A stretch of 64,000 nt of DNA from Sphagnum compactum (taxonomy: Eukaryota; Bryophyta; Sphagnopsida; Sphagnales). The DNA is taken from contig OZ234500.1 in NCBI GenBank assembly GCA_965153455.1, positions 17,049,579-17,113,578 of the forward strand. The letters run 5' to 3'. Below, piece by piece: positions 36,040-48,400 of this stretch; within the stretch, counting starts at the first letter, position 1; each line of letters begins with the position of its first letter. Below the pieces are notes generated by a model. That model saw only the letters and a list, made by a program, of their open reading frames with translations, was not told the origin of the DNA and ran no database searches. A program made the translations under genes and the position numbers.

Positions 36040-39000
36040 AGGTAAATTTTGTTTTGAAGTTTTGGTGCATAAACACATAACCACGCTGTGTCTTTATGAC
36101 CAACTTATAAATATTTTTTCATTCACTTCCAATGACGGAATGGGTTGGGATGTCACCATTCAGGCACTTTTTTGGGGGCTTTTTGAGGCTTTTTGCTAGG
36201 TGCATCAATTGCACACTTGTAATACAAATGGATAGTGGACAACATGCTTGAAATGAGAATCAACCCTTGAAACAGGCCCCTTGTATAAGGCAGTACTACT
36301 ACCACGGAATGGAACAACAGCTTGCCCATCAAGCTTGCTTTAATTTCATTACAAACTCAGGGAATTTGCACAGTGCAAATTGTGCCACCTTGTACACAAC
36401 ACAATTTCCGGGAGGGGGAGACTATTGTAAGGCCCCACCTTGGTTTTCATGGAGCTTTTAACCCTTTGTTTGTTATGTAGGGGAAGGCACTGTTGTACAT
36501 AGTACATCACCATCCTCATCACGCGCTGTTTCATTCAATCAATGAAGGCTGAAAGTGTGAATAGGAAGCTAATACTAGAGCAAAATTAAATTGCTGAACA
36601 CTCAACCATCAGAAAGAGAAGCAACATGGTTTAACTGCAGTCATTTGAGGAGAAACCCACTCCCCAACAACTTCATACACCACATCACCCCAAAGAACAA
36701 AGGCAAAACAGCAACAGCAGGCTTTTCCAGCTGTGTGGGATAGGCTCATACCCATGTTAGCTTCATCTGATACTTCTGATATCTTTCACATGGTCAAGCG
36801 GCTCTTATTTACTATTGCTGGGTAATCATATTTTCTTGATAGGTATTCAGATTCTTGTGTACATGTGCAATTAGTCTGCACCAAGGTAGCCTCTTGCATT
36901 GCCTCTATGGAAATTACCTTGTGACGTCAAATCAGGTCCTACGTGAATGGGGCAACCTTTGGATGAAGACCTAACTAGATTGATATGACTTCTATTGATG
37001 AAAAGTCACTACAACAAGTGAAGAAGCAGGGAATTCACGGGACTAGTGAACTGCACCCACATTTTGTAGTAGTGAGAGAGAAAATTGCCAAAACAAGCAA
37101 CAGTTGATGGATTAGTCTGAAATGAGTTGGAGAGATAAGCATCTTTTAAGTGTCGTTGTGGTTTGTTTGTTTTGTTTGCTTGTAGGTAAGTCTTTGGCAG
37201 TTTATTACTTGCAAAATTATGAATGTTTTTGAATGGTTATGAATTATGTGGGGAACCTCCACCATTGAATATGGTTGTCGCGACTTTAAGGTGCTTGATG
37301 GACATTGGTGATGGCTAAAGTGGGTGGCATTTGGTTGTTTTGATGTAAATCAATGAAATGTTGATGAGGAGATTGACCTACCAAGGAAATTGGCGGTGGA
37401 AAGTTCAACAAAGCGAAGCAATTGCAAGAAATTACTAGAAGTTTTCTTTGGTTTAGGGGATGGTTTTTGGTGTGTTGTGTTCAAAAGTTTAGGGTTTAGG
37501 GTTTAGGGTTTGTAAGTTGCATACGTTCTATGTGAACAATTTTTGCAAATGAATGTTTTGAATTGTGTTTATGGTTTTCAATCACCTATATATTGATTTC
37601 CATTGCATTGAGTTTGACAACAAAAGACTCAAGAAATTCATGTAGACATAGATGAGGGACGTGATGAAAGGTACAAGGGATTATTGAGCTAGTCTATGGA
37701 GGCATTAAAATCCCAAAAATGATTACACCTAGAAAAAATTTCATCTTATCAAGAGAGTGTGGGTTGTTGGAAATCTTGGTAGGAATGGGGGTGAGTACTT
37801 ATGTCTATAAGAGCTTTAACTGAAGGTTGTTGTATGAACTTCATGGGCTATCTATTGAAATAATTTGATAGTTTAACCACTTGTCAAAACTTGCAATTTA
37901 TGGAAATGGGAATGTTGGGGTGTTCAATAAATTAACCGATGGGACAAAATGAGAATGTCTTTAGGTAACATGTTTAGTTATGCATCTATGATGTTCACAA
38001 AAGACCATGGTAGCTCATGAGAGAATCCGGGATGATCTGATCCACACCAAATCCATAGGTTAAAATAGGAACTATGTTTCTATGATGACTTGCATCCAAT
38101 TTGGTTAAGACCTATGTCGATTGCAACATCAATGTCTGTGCAATCGGAAACTTAATATCAGGTTATGAGAATGTTGGTCATGTTGTACTTGAGATATAGG
38201 GTGTATTGCAATTAATCTATTGCCTTTCTTTTTGGAGGTGACAACCTATTTTGCTTTAGATTTGCTTCGGAAAAGTTTATGAAATACATTATGCCAAAAG
38301 TATTCCATATTAAATAATAATTTTTTTTTCATGTAACCAAAATTGAATCAAATTGAAAACAATAATAATTTGAAAGCAAAAGTGGCCACCTTCATTGTAA
38401 ATGCATGGGGATGGAAGAGCTAGATCCTAGACTTCAAACTTAAGGTGTCATAGTGAGGTTGCTTCCCATGTCCTCCATTCACATTCAATTTTTTTTCCCA
38501 AGACATTTGGTCACCTCAACACTAACCAAATTGCTTGAGGTTTTTGCCACCTCCACTTAGTAGATTGATGGATTGTTTGTGATTCCACCATCATTGTGCA
38601 CATTTAAAAGATTTTGTTAGCATTGAAAAAATTAAAAACTTGGCAGAATGGCATTGGAAGTTGAAACAATGACATTATTGGTTTTAATGGCATTAACAAC
38701 CTTTGGGATAATGGGAATTCCTATGAGGTTCAAACTTTGAAACCTTCTAATTGAGAAGAGTCCATTAATGTTGAGATTATGAGGATTCCATTTAGAACTT
38801 GTTTGCAACAGTAAAACAACAAGCCTCCTAATCAATAAGAATATTTTCTAAGCACTCATGCTCTTTAATCACTGGATTGATTTTTCAAAAGAAATAACAA
38901 GAGAAACAAAGAAGGTTATTTTATTGATATGCCAAGTGGCCATATATATATATAGCCATAGGAATTAATACGATCCTAAAGATCAAATGAAAGTCAATAA

Positions 39001-39189
39001 ATCTATTCTAGCTAGCAGCATGTGTTGGAAGGTGAGAAAAACCAGCTAAATCAATAGTTGAGATAATTTAGTAGGTCTATCACTAAATAAAATAAAACAA
39101 CTCATGGAAATCTTTAACTCTCCCATTCAATGACAGTCTTTTTTTATTTGTGATACACTAATCTTAATTTGCTCCTGCAAGTTGCAAAT
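36040..39189. other. Intergenic, no gene seen
   Basis: Contains the TTTAGGG tract at 37488 and a short TA repeat at 38943-38954. The last few hundred bases may include the 3' end of the copia relic, but no LTR was recognised. Confidence 0.35.
37488..37511 (+). repeat. Short TTTAGGG tract
   Basis: Three full TTTAGGG units plus TTT, the plant telomere sequence. It is too short to be a telomere; it is an interstitial tract or chance expansion. Confidence 0.8.
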
Positions 39190-39660
39190 TGATCTCTAAG
39201 GACTGCCTTGGTAAAAATGTCAATAACCATCTCCTTCATAAAGCAGTAGTCAAACTGAACTTCATTGGAGACGATATGTTCCCTCACAAAATTGAACTAA
39301 ATATTTATGTGCTTTGTGCGCATATGTGATGCATTGGATTTTTCAACAAAGCCAAACTCCCTAGACTGTCGCTAAGTATGAGGGTTGCATTTTTCTGCAT
39401 GTATCCCATTTCACCTAAAACCTTATAAGCCATAAAACCTTTTTTGTTGCATCAGTGCATGCCATGTACGTGACTTCAATAGAAGAAAAATTGATATTTG
39501 ATTTTTTTTGCCGACCCAAAAAATAGTTGTTCTTCCCTATTAAGGCCACCCAATGGACTACTAGGTTTTGAAAGAAATAAAATAAGGGAGCAAAAGAAAA
39601 AATATCCTTACTCTCCTTAAGGAAGTAAAAATCTTTAACACAAAGGGGATTGTCCAAACT
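39190..39660 (-). mobile_element. Ty1/copia RNase H relic
   Basis: On the minus strand the frame reads INFSSIEVTYMACTDATKKV, then LGEMGYMQKNATLILSDS, then LGSLALLKNPMHH. This matches the order of the copia RNase H region (SST-EAEYMA..A..E, C/S-D-SQGSLAL-KNP-HH-RTKHI). The catalytic EAEY Glu positions are altered (EVTY), and stops and frameshifts follow, so it is dead. No polymerase domain lies directly upstream. Confidence 0.7.
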
Positions 39661-39973
39661 CGGTAAGGTAGCCTCATAAACCTTCTATAGAAACAAACTT
39701 GTAATAAACATACAATAGAGATATCTCACATACAAAAAGTCAAAATACTCCATACATACATAAGAAAACAATTACACATTAATATTTATGTACAAAAGGT
39801 ATGGTAAGAAAAATAATTTTACTTCAAAAAGTATTCTTTTGTATAGTCCACAAAGGGACAAATATTTAAATACTTTTAAGGAAAAAGTAAAAATTGGTGG
39901 AATAAGCAATTAACTTAATCCCCAAAAAAATCAATCTTAAATATGAAAAATATAAACTGAAAATAAAATCAGT

Positions 39974-41757
39974 TTATATCACCAGATTTGCTCGCTCCTC
40001 CTTAGCTATCGTGTCGGAGAGCATTGGATCAATTGTTCCATTAGAATGTGTTGTAACTTCAGCAGGTGCAGTGGTTGGAAGAGGTGCAACACCTTCAGCT
40101 TCACTGAAACCATCTATGGTACTAGAAAGAATCCCAATACCAAAAGTTACTTTCGGTTCGATAAATTGTGGTTCTGATGAAACCGTTGAATCTATTTCCA
40201 TATTTCCCCCTTCACTATGCTTTTCATTCCTCTATGAATCGGATTCAAATGCCGAACCGAATTCAAATGTAGACTTGGAATGGATTTGTGTTGTGCTGAG
40301 CTCGAAAGGCGACATCACTAGATGTGGCATCATGTGTTGGTAAGTTTCAATATGTAGCCGGTACAAATCCTTGTCTTTTTGGTAGGACTTGAATGCCTCC
40401 TAGATGATTTCACCAATTTGTTCGTTATATAACTCCCATTGTTCGACTTGGCTCCTTTTGTTCCTCTACTGATAGATTAAAAGTTCGGCTTTCATAAATG
40501 CATGCTCCATCTTCAAGTTCTCGAACTTTTCCATTCGATAGTGGTAGAAGTCTGCGAGCTTCACCCTTTCCCTCAGTGCCCTTTTTCCTTCGCTAGCATA
40601 TCCAACTCCTCATAAACCACACCATGATTCTTCTAGACCTCTTCTGAATCTTACTACAGCAATGGGATTTTTTTGATTGACCATTGCAACTCCACTTGTT
40701 GCTTTTGTGCGATTTTGGTAAAAACTTCATTTTGCTCCTCCAACCACTCTACCTTCCTTTTGGTCAAAACAAGTATTTTTCGAATAAGGGTCACTAATTA
40801 CTCTATTGCCTTCTAGTTGGCCTGCTCCTATTCCAAAGCATGTTTGAGTTTGGTTTGTTTTGAATTTATGGTGCTTAACGTCTTACCAATTTTGGTAAGG
40901 CGTTTATGGACATTTAGTAACTCATTCCAATAATTGGAGTTTTCAATTTCCAACTCAAGGACCCTCTTCCTTGTGTATTCTAAGTTTTGCAACTCTGTTT
41001 ATAAATGTTGTATGGTTTGAACATCTTGTCGGTTGGTCTTTTGCAGCTGTAACATTTGACCTTTCAAATCCACTAACTCTTACAGGTTCTTCTGCAACAC
41101 TTCCTCTGTAACCTCTTTTTTGGTTGTGGCCAACTGAATGGCTGTCGAAATGTTACTCACTATTTGGGCAAACTTTCTTGACCATAATAGGTGGTCCTCC
41201 AAACTCTTAAAGGAAAACACAATCAAAGGGTTAGGATCCTTTCAGTCTCGGTTGGTGGAAGAAAAAATCCACCCCCATTCTTTGGTTGCCTTGCTTGAAT
41301 TCTATGCAAGGATTCCACTAGAAAAATATTTCGGTGGAGTATCCATTTCTAGCATATTGCCTACCAGAATTGCTTCTCCTTCCAACCGTTGATGCAACTG
41401 ACTAGAAAGGGTTCTAGGGTTTTTTCCTATAAGCATTGTATGCAATTCCGGTTGGGGTGTTGCACCAGAAACTTGTTCCAGTTGAGGTCTTGCACCTTTT
41501 TACGTCTGCTCTAAACTTGGATTTCACATTCTTTCCTTCGAGGACTTGACGTTTTCGGTGACTACTCCATCGAAATGCATTTCCTTGGGGACAGTATAGG
41601 ATTTTTGGGACAAAGCTGGCCCAAATTCCAAAATTGCAATGCTAGCAAGAACATTGATGAGATTTCTGATTTCATCGAGGTTTCCAATTGGATATTCATC
41701 CCACCAATTTCCTTGACATCCTCCATCTCCTCATCAACATCAATGGGCGTGCGCAAC
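39974..41757 (-). pseudogene. Decayed ORF for a ~590-residue coiled-coil protein
   Basis: A single minus-strand frame from about 41700 to 40600, then a one-base shift near 40590, reads as continuous protein to a clean end at 39974. N-terminal pieces include GNLDEIRNLINVLAS and ILEFGPALSQKSYTVPKEM. The middle is a long heptad-rich coiled coil (LQLQKTNRQDVQTI, RVLELEIENSNYWNEL, RKVEWLEEQNEVF, KLADFYHYRMEKFENLK). The C-terminus is Ser/Thr/Pro-rich. About 15 in-frame stops (8 TAG, 5 TAA, 2 TGA) interrupt it, each one C-to-T step from a Gln or Arg codon. No enzymatic motif was recognised. It lies just 5' of a copia RNase H relic on the same strand, so it may belong to a retroelement, or be a captured or dead host gene. 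Confidence 0.6.
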
Positions 41758-42165
41758 TAAGAAAATAATGGAGTTGCATGGATCTATAGAACAAAAAACA
41801 AGATTGAAGGTGGATTTGTGAATAAGCAACAAGACAATGGAATTGTGTGGATTTGCAGAGTTGTAAGCAAAAATGAAGGTAAAGCTGCAAACAAACAACA
41901 AGACAATGGAGTTGCGCATATTTGCTGAGTGAAAAACAAGAATGCAAGTGGAGCTGTGAGCAAACAACAAGATGATGGAGTTGCACAGATTTGCGAAGTT
42001 GCAAACAAAAATGAAGTTAGAGTTGTGAGTGAACAACAAAAAAATGGAGCTACGTGGATTTGTAGAACGAAAAGTAAGATGATGGAGCTCCATGGATCTA
42101 TAAAACAAAGAGCAAGAACGAAGACAGAACTATGAACAAACAACAAGATCATGAAGTTGCTTTGA
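41758..42165 (+). repeat. 69-bp minisatellite
   Basis: Anchor CAACAAGANNATGGAGTTG recurs at 41758, 41827, 41896, 41965 and 42034 (exactly 69 bp apart), then 42072 and 42141 (one shortened unit, then 69 again). Because 69 is a multiple of three, overlapping frames stay open on both strands and spell 23-residue repeats (plus strand: KQQDDGVAQICEVANKN). It abuts the 5' end of the decayed coiled-coil ORF. Confidence 0.8.
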
Positions 42166-43009
42166 TTTGCAAAGCTATAAACACATTGGGTAATGATGAT
42201 AGAAAGTGCCACACAACACAATAATTATCAACACTGCTCTTGAACAATGACAATGAAAAGCTATCATAACATTGTATGTCAAGATGTGAATGAAATGTTG
42301 TCAAATAGAGGTACAATGATGCTAGTAAGTTGTCGTCGACACTTTTCGTCGTAACCCCAAAAACCTAATTGTAAGTGCTAACCCTACACTAACATTAACT
42401 TTTTAATTAACTTACCCCTATGTGTGAAGATGCCTATAAAAAGCTATTTAAGGAGTCTTACCTAGGAGGTTGCATAGGTTATAATGACTACGTGTGCCTT
42501 TGATTTTCTTATGTTCAAGGGAAGCTTGAAGAAAAATAATTTAAGAAAATTGATTTCAAATTTCTTACATATGGATGAGATGAAATATTTGATAATATTT
42601 TCAGAAATTTATCATTTTTGTTTGTAATAAACTTTGATAATTGTTAGATTTGTACATTTGTCAATGAAATAATATTATGTCATTAATGAGCTGTGAACTA
42701 GGTACCATTTGAACCTACCACCTAATGATTAGGCTATTGACAGGTTTCCTAAATTGAAGTGAGACTCATTGGATAATCTGGATAGCCAAATTTATATATG
42801 TTAGTCATAATTGATGGTGTCAAATTTTTACCGCATATGATAATGTGATATGAAGGTCACCATGTGACGAGATTACATCTTCAAACCTTAGGCCATTTAA
42901 CCCAAAAATAAATAGTGGACTATGGACCATTGGAAAATATTCCAGAGTTTAACAAAAGTATTCATGATTTTGTTTTGGATGTGGTTCATGAAAATAGCCC
43001 TTATTACCA

Positions 43010-43380
43010 GTGTTGGGCAGTTGTTAGGAACGAGAATAGACCTGGCAGTTACCAGGGTGGTTCTTAAGATTCATAACCAGAGTTTAAAAAAAATCACAGA
43101 CCTGGTTCTGGTATATCACCTCGGTTCTCATTTTTATTTTATTTAAAAAAATGAAATAACCAGCAATAAGACCGCCAGTTAGTTTCTGGTTTTTTCATGA
43201 AAATCTTCTTTTCTTTAAGATTTTGAACTACTTGGGACAAATGGTTTTTTAAATTTGTTTTGTTTCAAAGAATTGGAACCAGTGTGGTTCTCTGATTTTG
43301 GAATGATTTAAAAATTGAAACCCGCAGTTCTTTATAAATTCATTTAACCCGCAAACATGGGTTATTAGTTAGTACAATAG
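43010..43380 (+). repeat. Copy of the GGTTCTCTGATT motif repeat
   Basis: GTGGTTCTCTGATTTTGG followed by TTTAAAAATTGAAACC matches units in the 24180-25670 array; AACCAG and CCTGGTT motifs fill the rest. Non-coding. Confidence 0.5.
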
Positions 43381-43759
43381 TCACATTCCATTCAACAAAA
43401 ATTGAATAGATAATTCTTTTAATGTATTGATGGTGATGATGATTGGGGTACACACATTTGAGAAACCAAAATTGTGAAAACAGGCTTGAAATTTAGATCA
43501 AAATGTCAACAATTTGATGTTTAATGCACCTATTGTTCGGAGTATTTTGCCTTATTTGGATAATTTGACTTTAGCCATTTCACAATAATATATCCACAGG
43601 TTTCAATCTGACATTAAAATTTATATTATTAACCAGAAATTATGTGCCCCATCCAGTGCATTTTTTTATTTAGTTTTTCAATTTTCAGATGTTGCATTAT
43701 TGGGTAGCATCCCAAGAGGGATTTAACAATAAATGGTGACATGTTTTGTGAACCTGGCT

Positions 43760-43970
43760 AGATAATTAAAATAAGTAGTTAAAAAAATGCTACCAAACTA
43801 AAATCAAACGCCAAATGTGGTGAAAATTTCCCAAAAATTTTCTTCTCCCGAAATTTGGCAATTTGTTTTCTTATTTTCACAAAAAGGAAATATTTTGACA
43901 GAATATTCCCTTTTTATTTCTATTTTTCACATTCTGGCAAAATTTTGCACCAAGTTTTTGCTGGGACTCC
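43760..43970 (+). repeat. Dispersed repeat, copy B
   Basis: Partner of 8680-9175: ATGCTACCAAACTAAAAT, GACAGAATATTCCCTTTTTA and AAAATTTTGCACC are found in matching order, with the internal part shortened. Confidence 0.6.
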
Positions 43971-44208
43971 GGAGTCCCATCACTGTCTTTATAGAGGGAT
44001 GGATGAGACTCATCGACAACGACAGCTAGTGTTTGTGCCGGTGCTCTGCCATACAGCCTTTTTTTTTAATTGGCGAAATTTCGCCTAAAAGCCAAATTAA
44101 AAAGTAAACAATTTTGGAGATTTTCAATCGCCAGAAGTGAGGGGAAAATGAAATCGCCAGATGTCTATACTTGTTTTTCAATGTGTAGCCAAAAACATAG
44201 AAGGATGA

Positions 44209-44440
44209 TTAAACATTCATATTTGGTTTATAACCAGATTTTGTCTAAATCTTCATATTTGGCTTATAGCCAGATTTTCTCTAAATCTTCATGTTTGGTT
44301 TATAGCCATTATTTTGTCTAAATCTTCATATTTGGTTTATAGCCAGATTTTGTCTAAATCTTCATATTTGGCTTATAGCCATATTTTGGTCTAAATCTTC
44401 ATATTTAGCTTATAGCCATATTTTTATCTAAATCTTCCCA
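44209..44440 (+). repeat. 36-37-bp tandem array with internal palindrome
   Basis: TAAATCTTC recurs at 44246, 44282, 44319, 44355, 44392 and 44429. Each unit carries TTTGGCTTATAGCCA or a variant, whose TGGC and GCCA arms are inverted. It lies about 80 bp before the CpG-rich promoter region of the HNH/SANT gene. Confidence 0.85.
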
Positions 44441-44519
44441 TGAAGTATCGCCACTTTTTCTACATTTTCCTATGGATAATAGCCAGTTTGGCTACAAACA
44501 AAAATTCCTCAAAAAAGAA

Positions 44520-45426
44520 AACACTGGTGCCGTGCTCAGCAGTCGCGGCGGTTTGAATGCTGTTCGCAAACGGCTCCTTCGCAGTTCGTATTGCGCAACG
44601 GCTCGTCTCGTCCTCAACGGCTCCTCGGCGCTCGCGCAAAGAGAGAGAGAGTGTTCCACAACCCTTGTCGGGCGGGGGCGATCTTGTCCAGTGTTCTGAA
44701 TTATTCGCAATCCTGGGATTGTTCAGTGGTGTTCCTGCTCAGATTCAAAGGATGAGAGCAATCAATCACCCCCCCCGCGTTGACAGCCGCAATTGCCTCT
44801 GGATTGTCCAGTCCAGCATTGAATGATAGATCATCACCCCCATTATTGGACTGCAGTAAGTAAGTAAGTAATCCCTTGCGAGTACAACATGGACTCTAGA
44901 GGCACGGGAGGGAGGAAGGTCTCGTCTCTCTGTCTCTTCTCTCTCATAATTAGAGTTCCACAATCTTGATGATCTCGATCCTCTTGCTCCCGTTTTGTGT
45001 GATCTATGGGTCGTCTCATCATAATTACAGCTGCACTTATTGGATTTTTCAGAGTGATGGAGAGACTGGAGTGATGGAGACTCGAGAGAGTAGAGGACGG
45101 TAAAAGAGCTCTCAGACTCTGGTTTGTTTTGTTTCTGGAATTGTCTATCTAAATCAGTTTTTTGCTCCTCGTTTTGTCGTTAGCTGTTTTTTTGAACGCT
45201 GGAGAAGAAATCATGATGGTAATCTGCGTCTTCAGTATGTAGACATCTTTGTTGGAAGCTTTTACGCAGTGGAGCTCTGTTGAACAATGAGGGAGAAGCT
45301 CTGGTGAGGGTGGGTGGGAGGCGACAGAGAGAGAGACAGAGAGAACTGGAGCTTGCGAGTTTGGAGCTGTAGTTAGGTGGGAGAGAAGTAAAATCTGGGG
45401 GAACGGTAGGTGAAGGAAACTAGGTG

Positions 45427-45457
<31 letters not shown>

Positions 45458-45474
45458 TGGGTTCAAGAGCAAAC
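44520..45474 (+). promoter_or_regulatory. CpG-rich promoter and leader region of the HNH/SANT gene
   Basis: Composition switches abruptly from AT-rich repeats to a segment with many CG dinucleotides (44528-44700) and GA-rich purine tracts, ending in the GA microsatellite 20 bp before the ATG. This is what a plant core promoter plus long 5' leader looks like. No convincing TATA box was found, and an intron in the leader is possible. Confidence 0.45.
45427..45454 (+). repeat. (GA)14 microsatellite in the leader of the HNH/SANT gene
   Basis: Twenty-eight bases of uninterrupted GA lie 20 bp before the start codon. GA/CT tracts near plant start sites are known targets of GAGA-binding (BBR/BPC) proteins; use here is inference. 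Confidence 0.85.
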
Positions 45475-48400
45475 ATGGCGAAGCTGGTGTTAACAGAAGA
45501 GGAGAGAGTGGTGGATCAGGAGCTCGGGTATCCTCGGGGCTACGCCAAGCTTTGTCGACACGCGTTGGCGGGGATGATCGAAGGTTACTCTATGCCATTC
45601 AGCGCTGGACCTCCCCAGCGCTTTGTTCCCTACTCTTTAGCGCCTGTTGACGTGAGCTCTCTTCCCAGAAACCCAACTCCATCAACATAGTCACAACAAC
45701 CATCATGGAGCAATCAAATCTAGATGCATGCATAGAAGGCAATGAAAGTCTCTTTTGCGCATCATCCCTATGGGCGAGAGAGAGAGAGAGACGGCAGTCT
45801 CGAGCGCTCATTAATAAACATGAGGGTATGGGTTGGAGCAGATAGCGAAGCTGAAGGAGTGGGACGCCCTGTTCCCAGCTGTTGCAGAAGTGGACAAGGA
45901 GGCGCCAAATTCACACAAGTACGCTGAGGAGCTTTGGGAGCAACTCGATCACCTTGGGTATGTAAATCAAAACAGCAGCATCAAGGGAAAAAAATGTTTG
46001 TGGACTTCAGGGAGTGAAAAAAAAAACCAACAGCCTGGGATATATATGCAGGAATGCAGGGTTTGATCCGGCAAAGTTCAGAGTGGACAAGTATGGCAAT
46101 GTCCTGTACTGGAGTGCTGATCCTTCCTCGCCACTCTCTTGGGAAGTTGACCACTGGTTCCCACATTCAAGTAATGCCTCAACAGAGAACTCAACAATTT
46201 CTCCATTCCAAGAATCAGTACCCATTTGTTTCAAGCTATTCTTGAAGAGTTTCAGAAGAGTTGCTTCTATTTCGTTTACAATGCAGGTTTTGCTGCTTTA
46301 AGAAAGGAGTATGTATGCTAACATGCATTTATTTTGATTACTGTAAATCCAGGAGGTGGACAAACACTTGCAAGCAATCTACAAATTGTGCAATGGCAGA
46401 CACGACAGCGCAAAAGGAACCGCCTTGAGTTCCTGGTGCCTTGGTGGGACCTTCAGCATGGGGTCTCAATCAACCAGTTTCTCTCTGCCTTTGCTTCCAA
46501 GAATTCAGAATTCAGGTTTAAAGCTCTGCAAAACCAATTCGACCCTAGAAATTTCCATTCAAGATGGCTCCTGCATTCTCTTGCCCTTATGATTTTTGCC
46601 CTCAAATGTGTTCAACATGAAATTGGGAAAATGAAAGAAAACGAGGAGGGATTATATTCAAATGCAGTGATATATCTAAACCAGAGGAGTACTTTTCTGT
46701 ATGTAGGCGTCGGTCATTTGCTCTCTTTTTTTCTGGTGGAGAGGATGAGAATGTTGTAAGGCAGCATGTGGGAGATTATGGCCCATGGCCTCCACAGTTC
46801 CGTGAGAAGAAGATTTACTGTGGGCTTGCTGGAGCTGCCATTGTTTCTCTGTCCAAAAAGAATTACGATGATGATGGATTTTTCAGCTCACACTCTTCAC
46901 CTTCACCAGCCAATTTCAAGCTGACATCTCTTCCTGGTCAGAGAACACTTCATCATCTGATTCTCTCTCTAGAAGCTTCCACAACCTTCCTTTTTTCTGA
47001 GTTTGTTGACCTCAAAACTTTCTCTTCTAGTAGGTCAGTGGTGGCACTTCCTTGAATCCAGGAAACCACTTCGGATTTTGAGATTGGGAATTCTAGACAT
47101 TGACTGAATGATATGCAAACTCCTGGCATCAATCTCTGATGCTCTTGATTTTTGAAACACATCAGGAGCACCACCTGCCCAGCAGCAGCTATGGAGTGGT
47201 GAAGAAGAGGACGCTCTGAAGAGGGCTGTGCAAAGATTTGGACCAGGAAGCTGGAAGGAAATCAAGGACTCTGAGCCTTCACTTGCAAAGCGCTCTGTAG
47301 TTCAGATAAAGGAAAAGGTGGTCCTCCTCAAGTGCATCCCTTAAAACCCTATCTCACATGACTACTTAATACAGACTGCAATACAGGGCTCTGCTTCCTG
47401 CATTTTACATTTCTGAGACTGAAGGAAATTGTATGGCACTATTGCAGGATCGATCCATGAGAGGTGACCGACAATTTGGCAAAGAGAACAATTCAGCTGC
47501 TTGCTGGGGTGACTATGATCGTCAAACAACAATCACAAATACAATGCAAAAGGTAGAAATTGGTACTCATGATGGGAGCAGCAAGAGTTGAAGGATTGGG
47601 ATGATACCTTACATTGATCTGGCAATGGCTTTTGGATCTTGCACCTACTGACACAGGTCTCTGTGTATTTCAGGAGTTGCGGCTAAAGATAATGAGAGAG
47701 GAAGGAAAGAGGGAGAAGTCACAAGAGATCACACAGCTAGAGGAGACAGTGCAGACACTCAAGGAACAGAATGAGAAAGAGAGAGTGGCATTGATGGAGC
47801 TTGAGGGAGTGTTATCGAAACAGAAACAGCGCATTGAGAAACAGCGGCGATGGGCTGAGACCCAGTCCTCCTATCGCCTCTGCCTTGAACGAATGATCCG
47901 TGATACCATGCACCAGTACAGTGTCTCTCCCCCTGGCAATCCAGTTTTCATCTGAAAATCTCCTTGATCCTTGTTTGAAAAACTGCATCAATTTTTTTCT
48001 ATTCTAATTCTTTCACAACACTTAGAAAGCATAGCTTGTGGTTTGGGGTTCACTAGTGCTGAAGTTGTATCTATGGCTTGTCACAGGAGCATATCTTACA
48101 AGGAGCAAGCTCGCTTGAACCAAGCAGCTTGTAATGCACTTATGGCCCGCCTTGACTGCCAGAAGATGACATGTGAAACTGCTGAGAAAGACCTTCTGCA
48201 ACGCTACTCACAGCGACAGGCCTTGGCAACTTTAGCAAGCATGGAACTCTCTGCTACTGAGGAAAACAAATCGCTGAAAGGTAGGGACATTGTTGATGTG
48301 AGCAGCTGCCTGTCACTCATTACCACAAATGAAGGGCACATTCTATCACCTGACAAGGGCCCCCCTGAGCAAGAAGCTCTTGAGCTATGCAGTGAGAGTG

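Noticed and set aside
37488-37511. Telomere or chromosome-end fusion
   Set aside because: Only 3.4 TTTAGGG units in ordinary intergenic sequence.
41696-42221. Three overlapping minus-strand ORFs of 102-145 codons rich in Cys, Leu and Phe
   Set aside because: They are by-products of the 69-bp minisatellite, whose period is divisible by three.
44209-44440. CRISPR-like regular spacing
   Set aside because: Units are contiguous and wholly repeated, without unique spacers, and the DNA is plant nuclear.
46937-47029. Additional 31 codons at the end of exon 5 in the HNH/SANT gene
   Set aside because: Kept only as an alternative: the peptide looks less conserved, and both donors (CCTG|gtcaga and TCTA|gtaggt) give the same phase.
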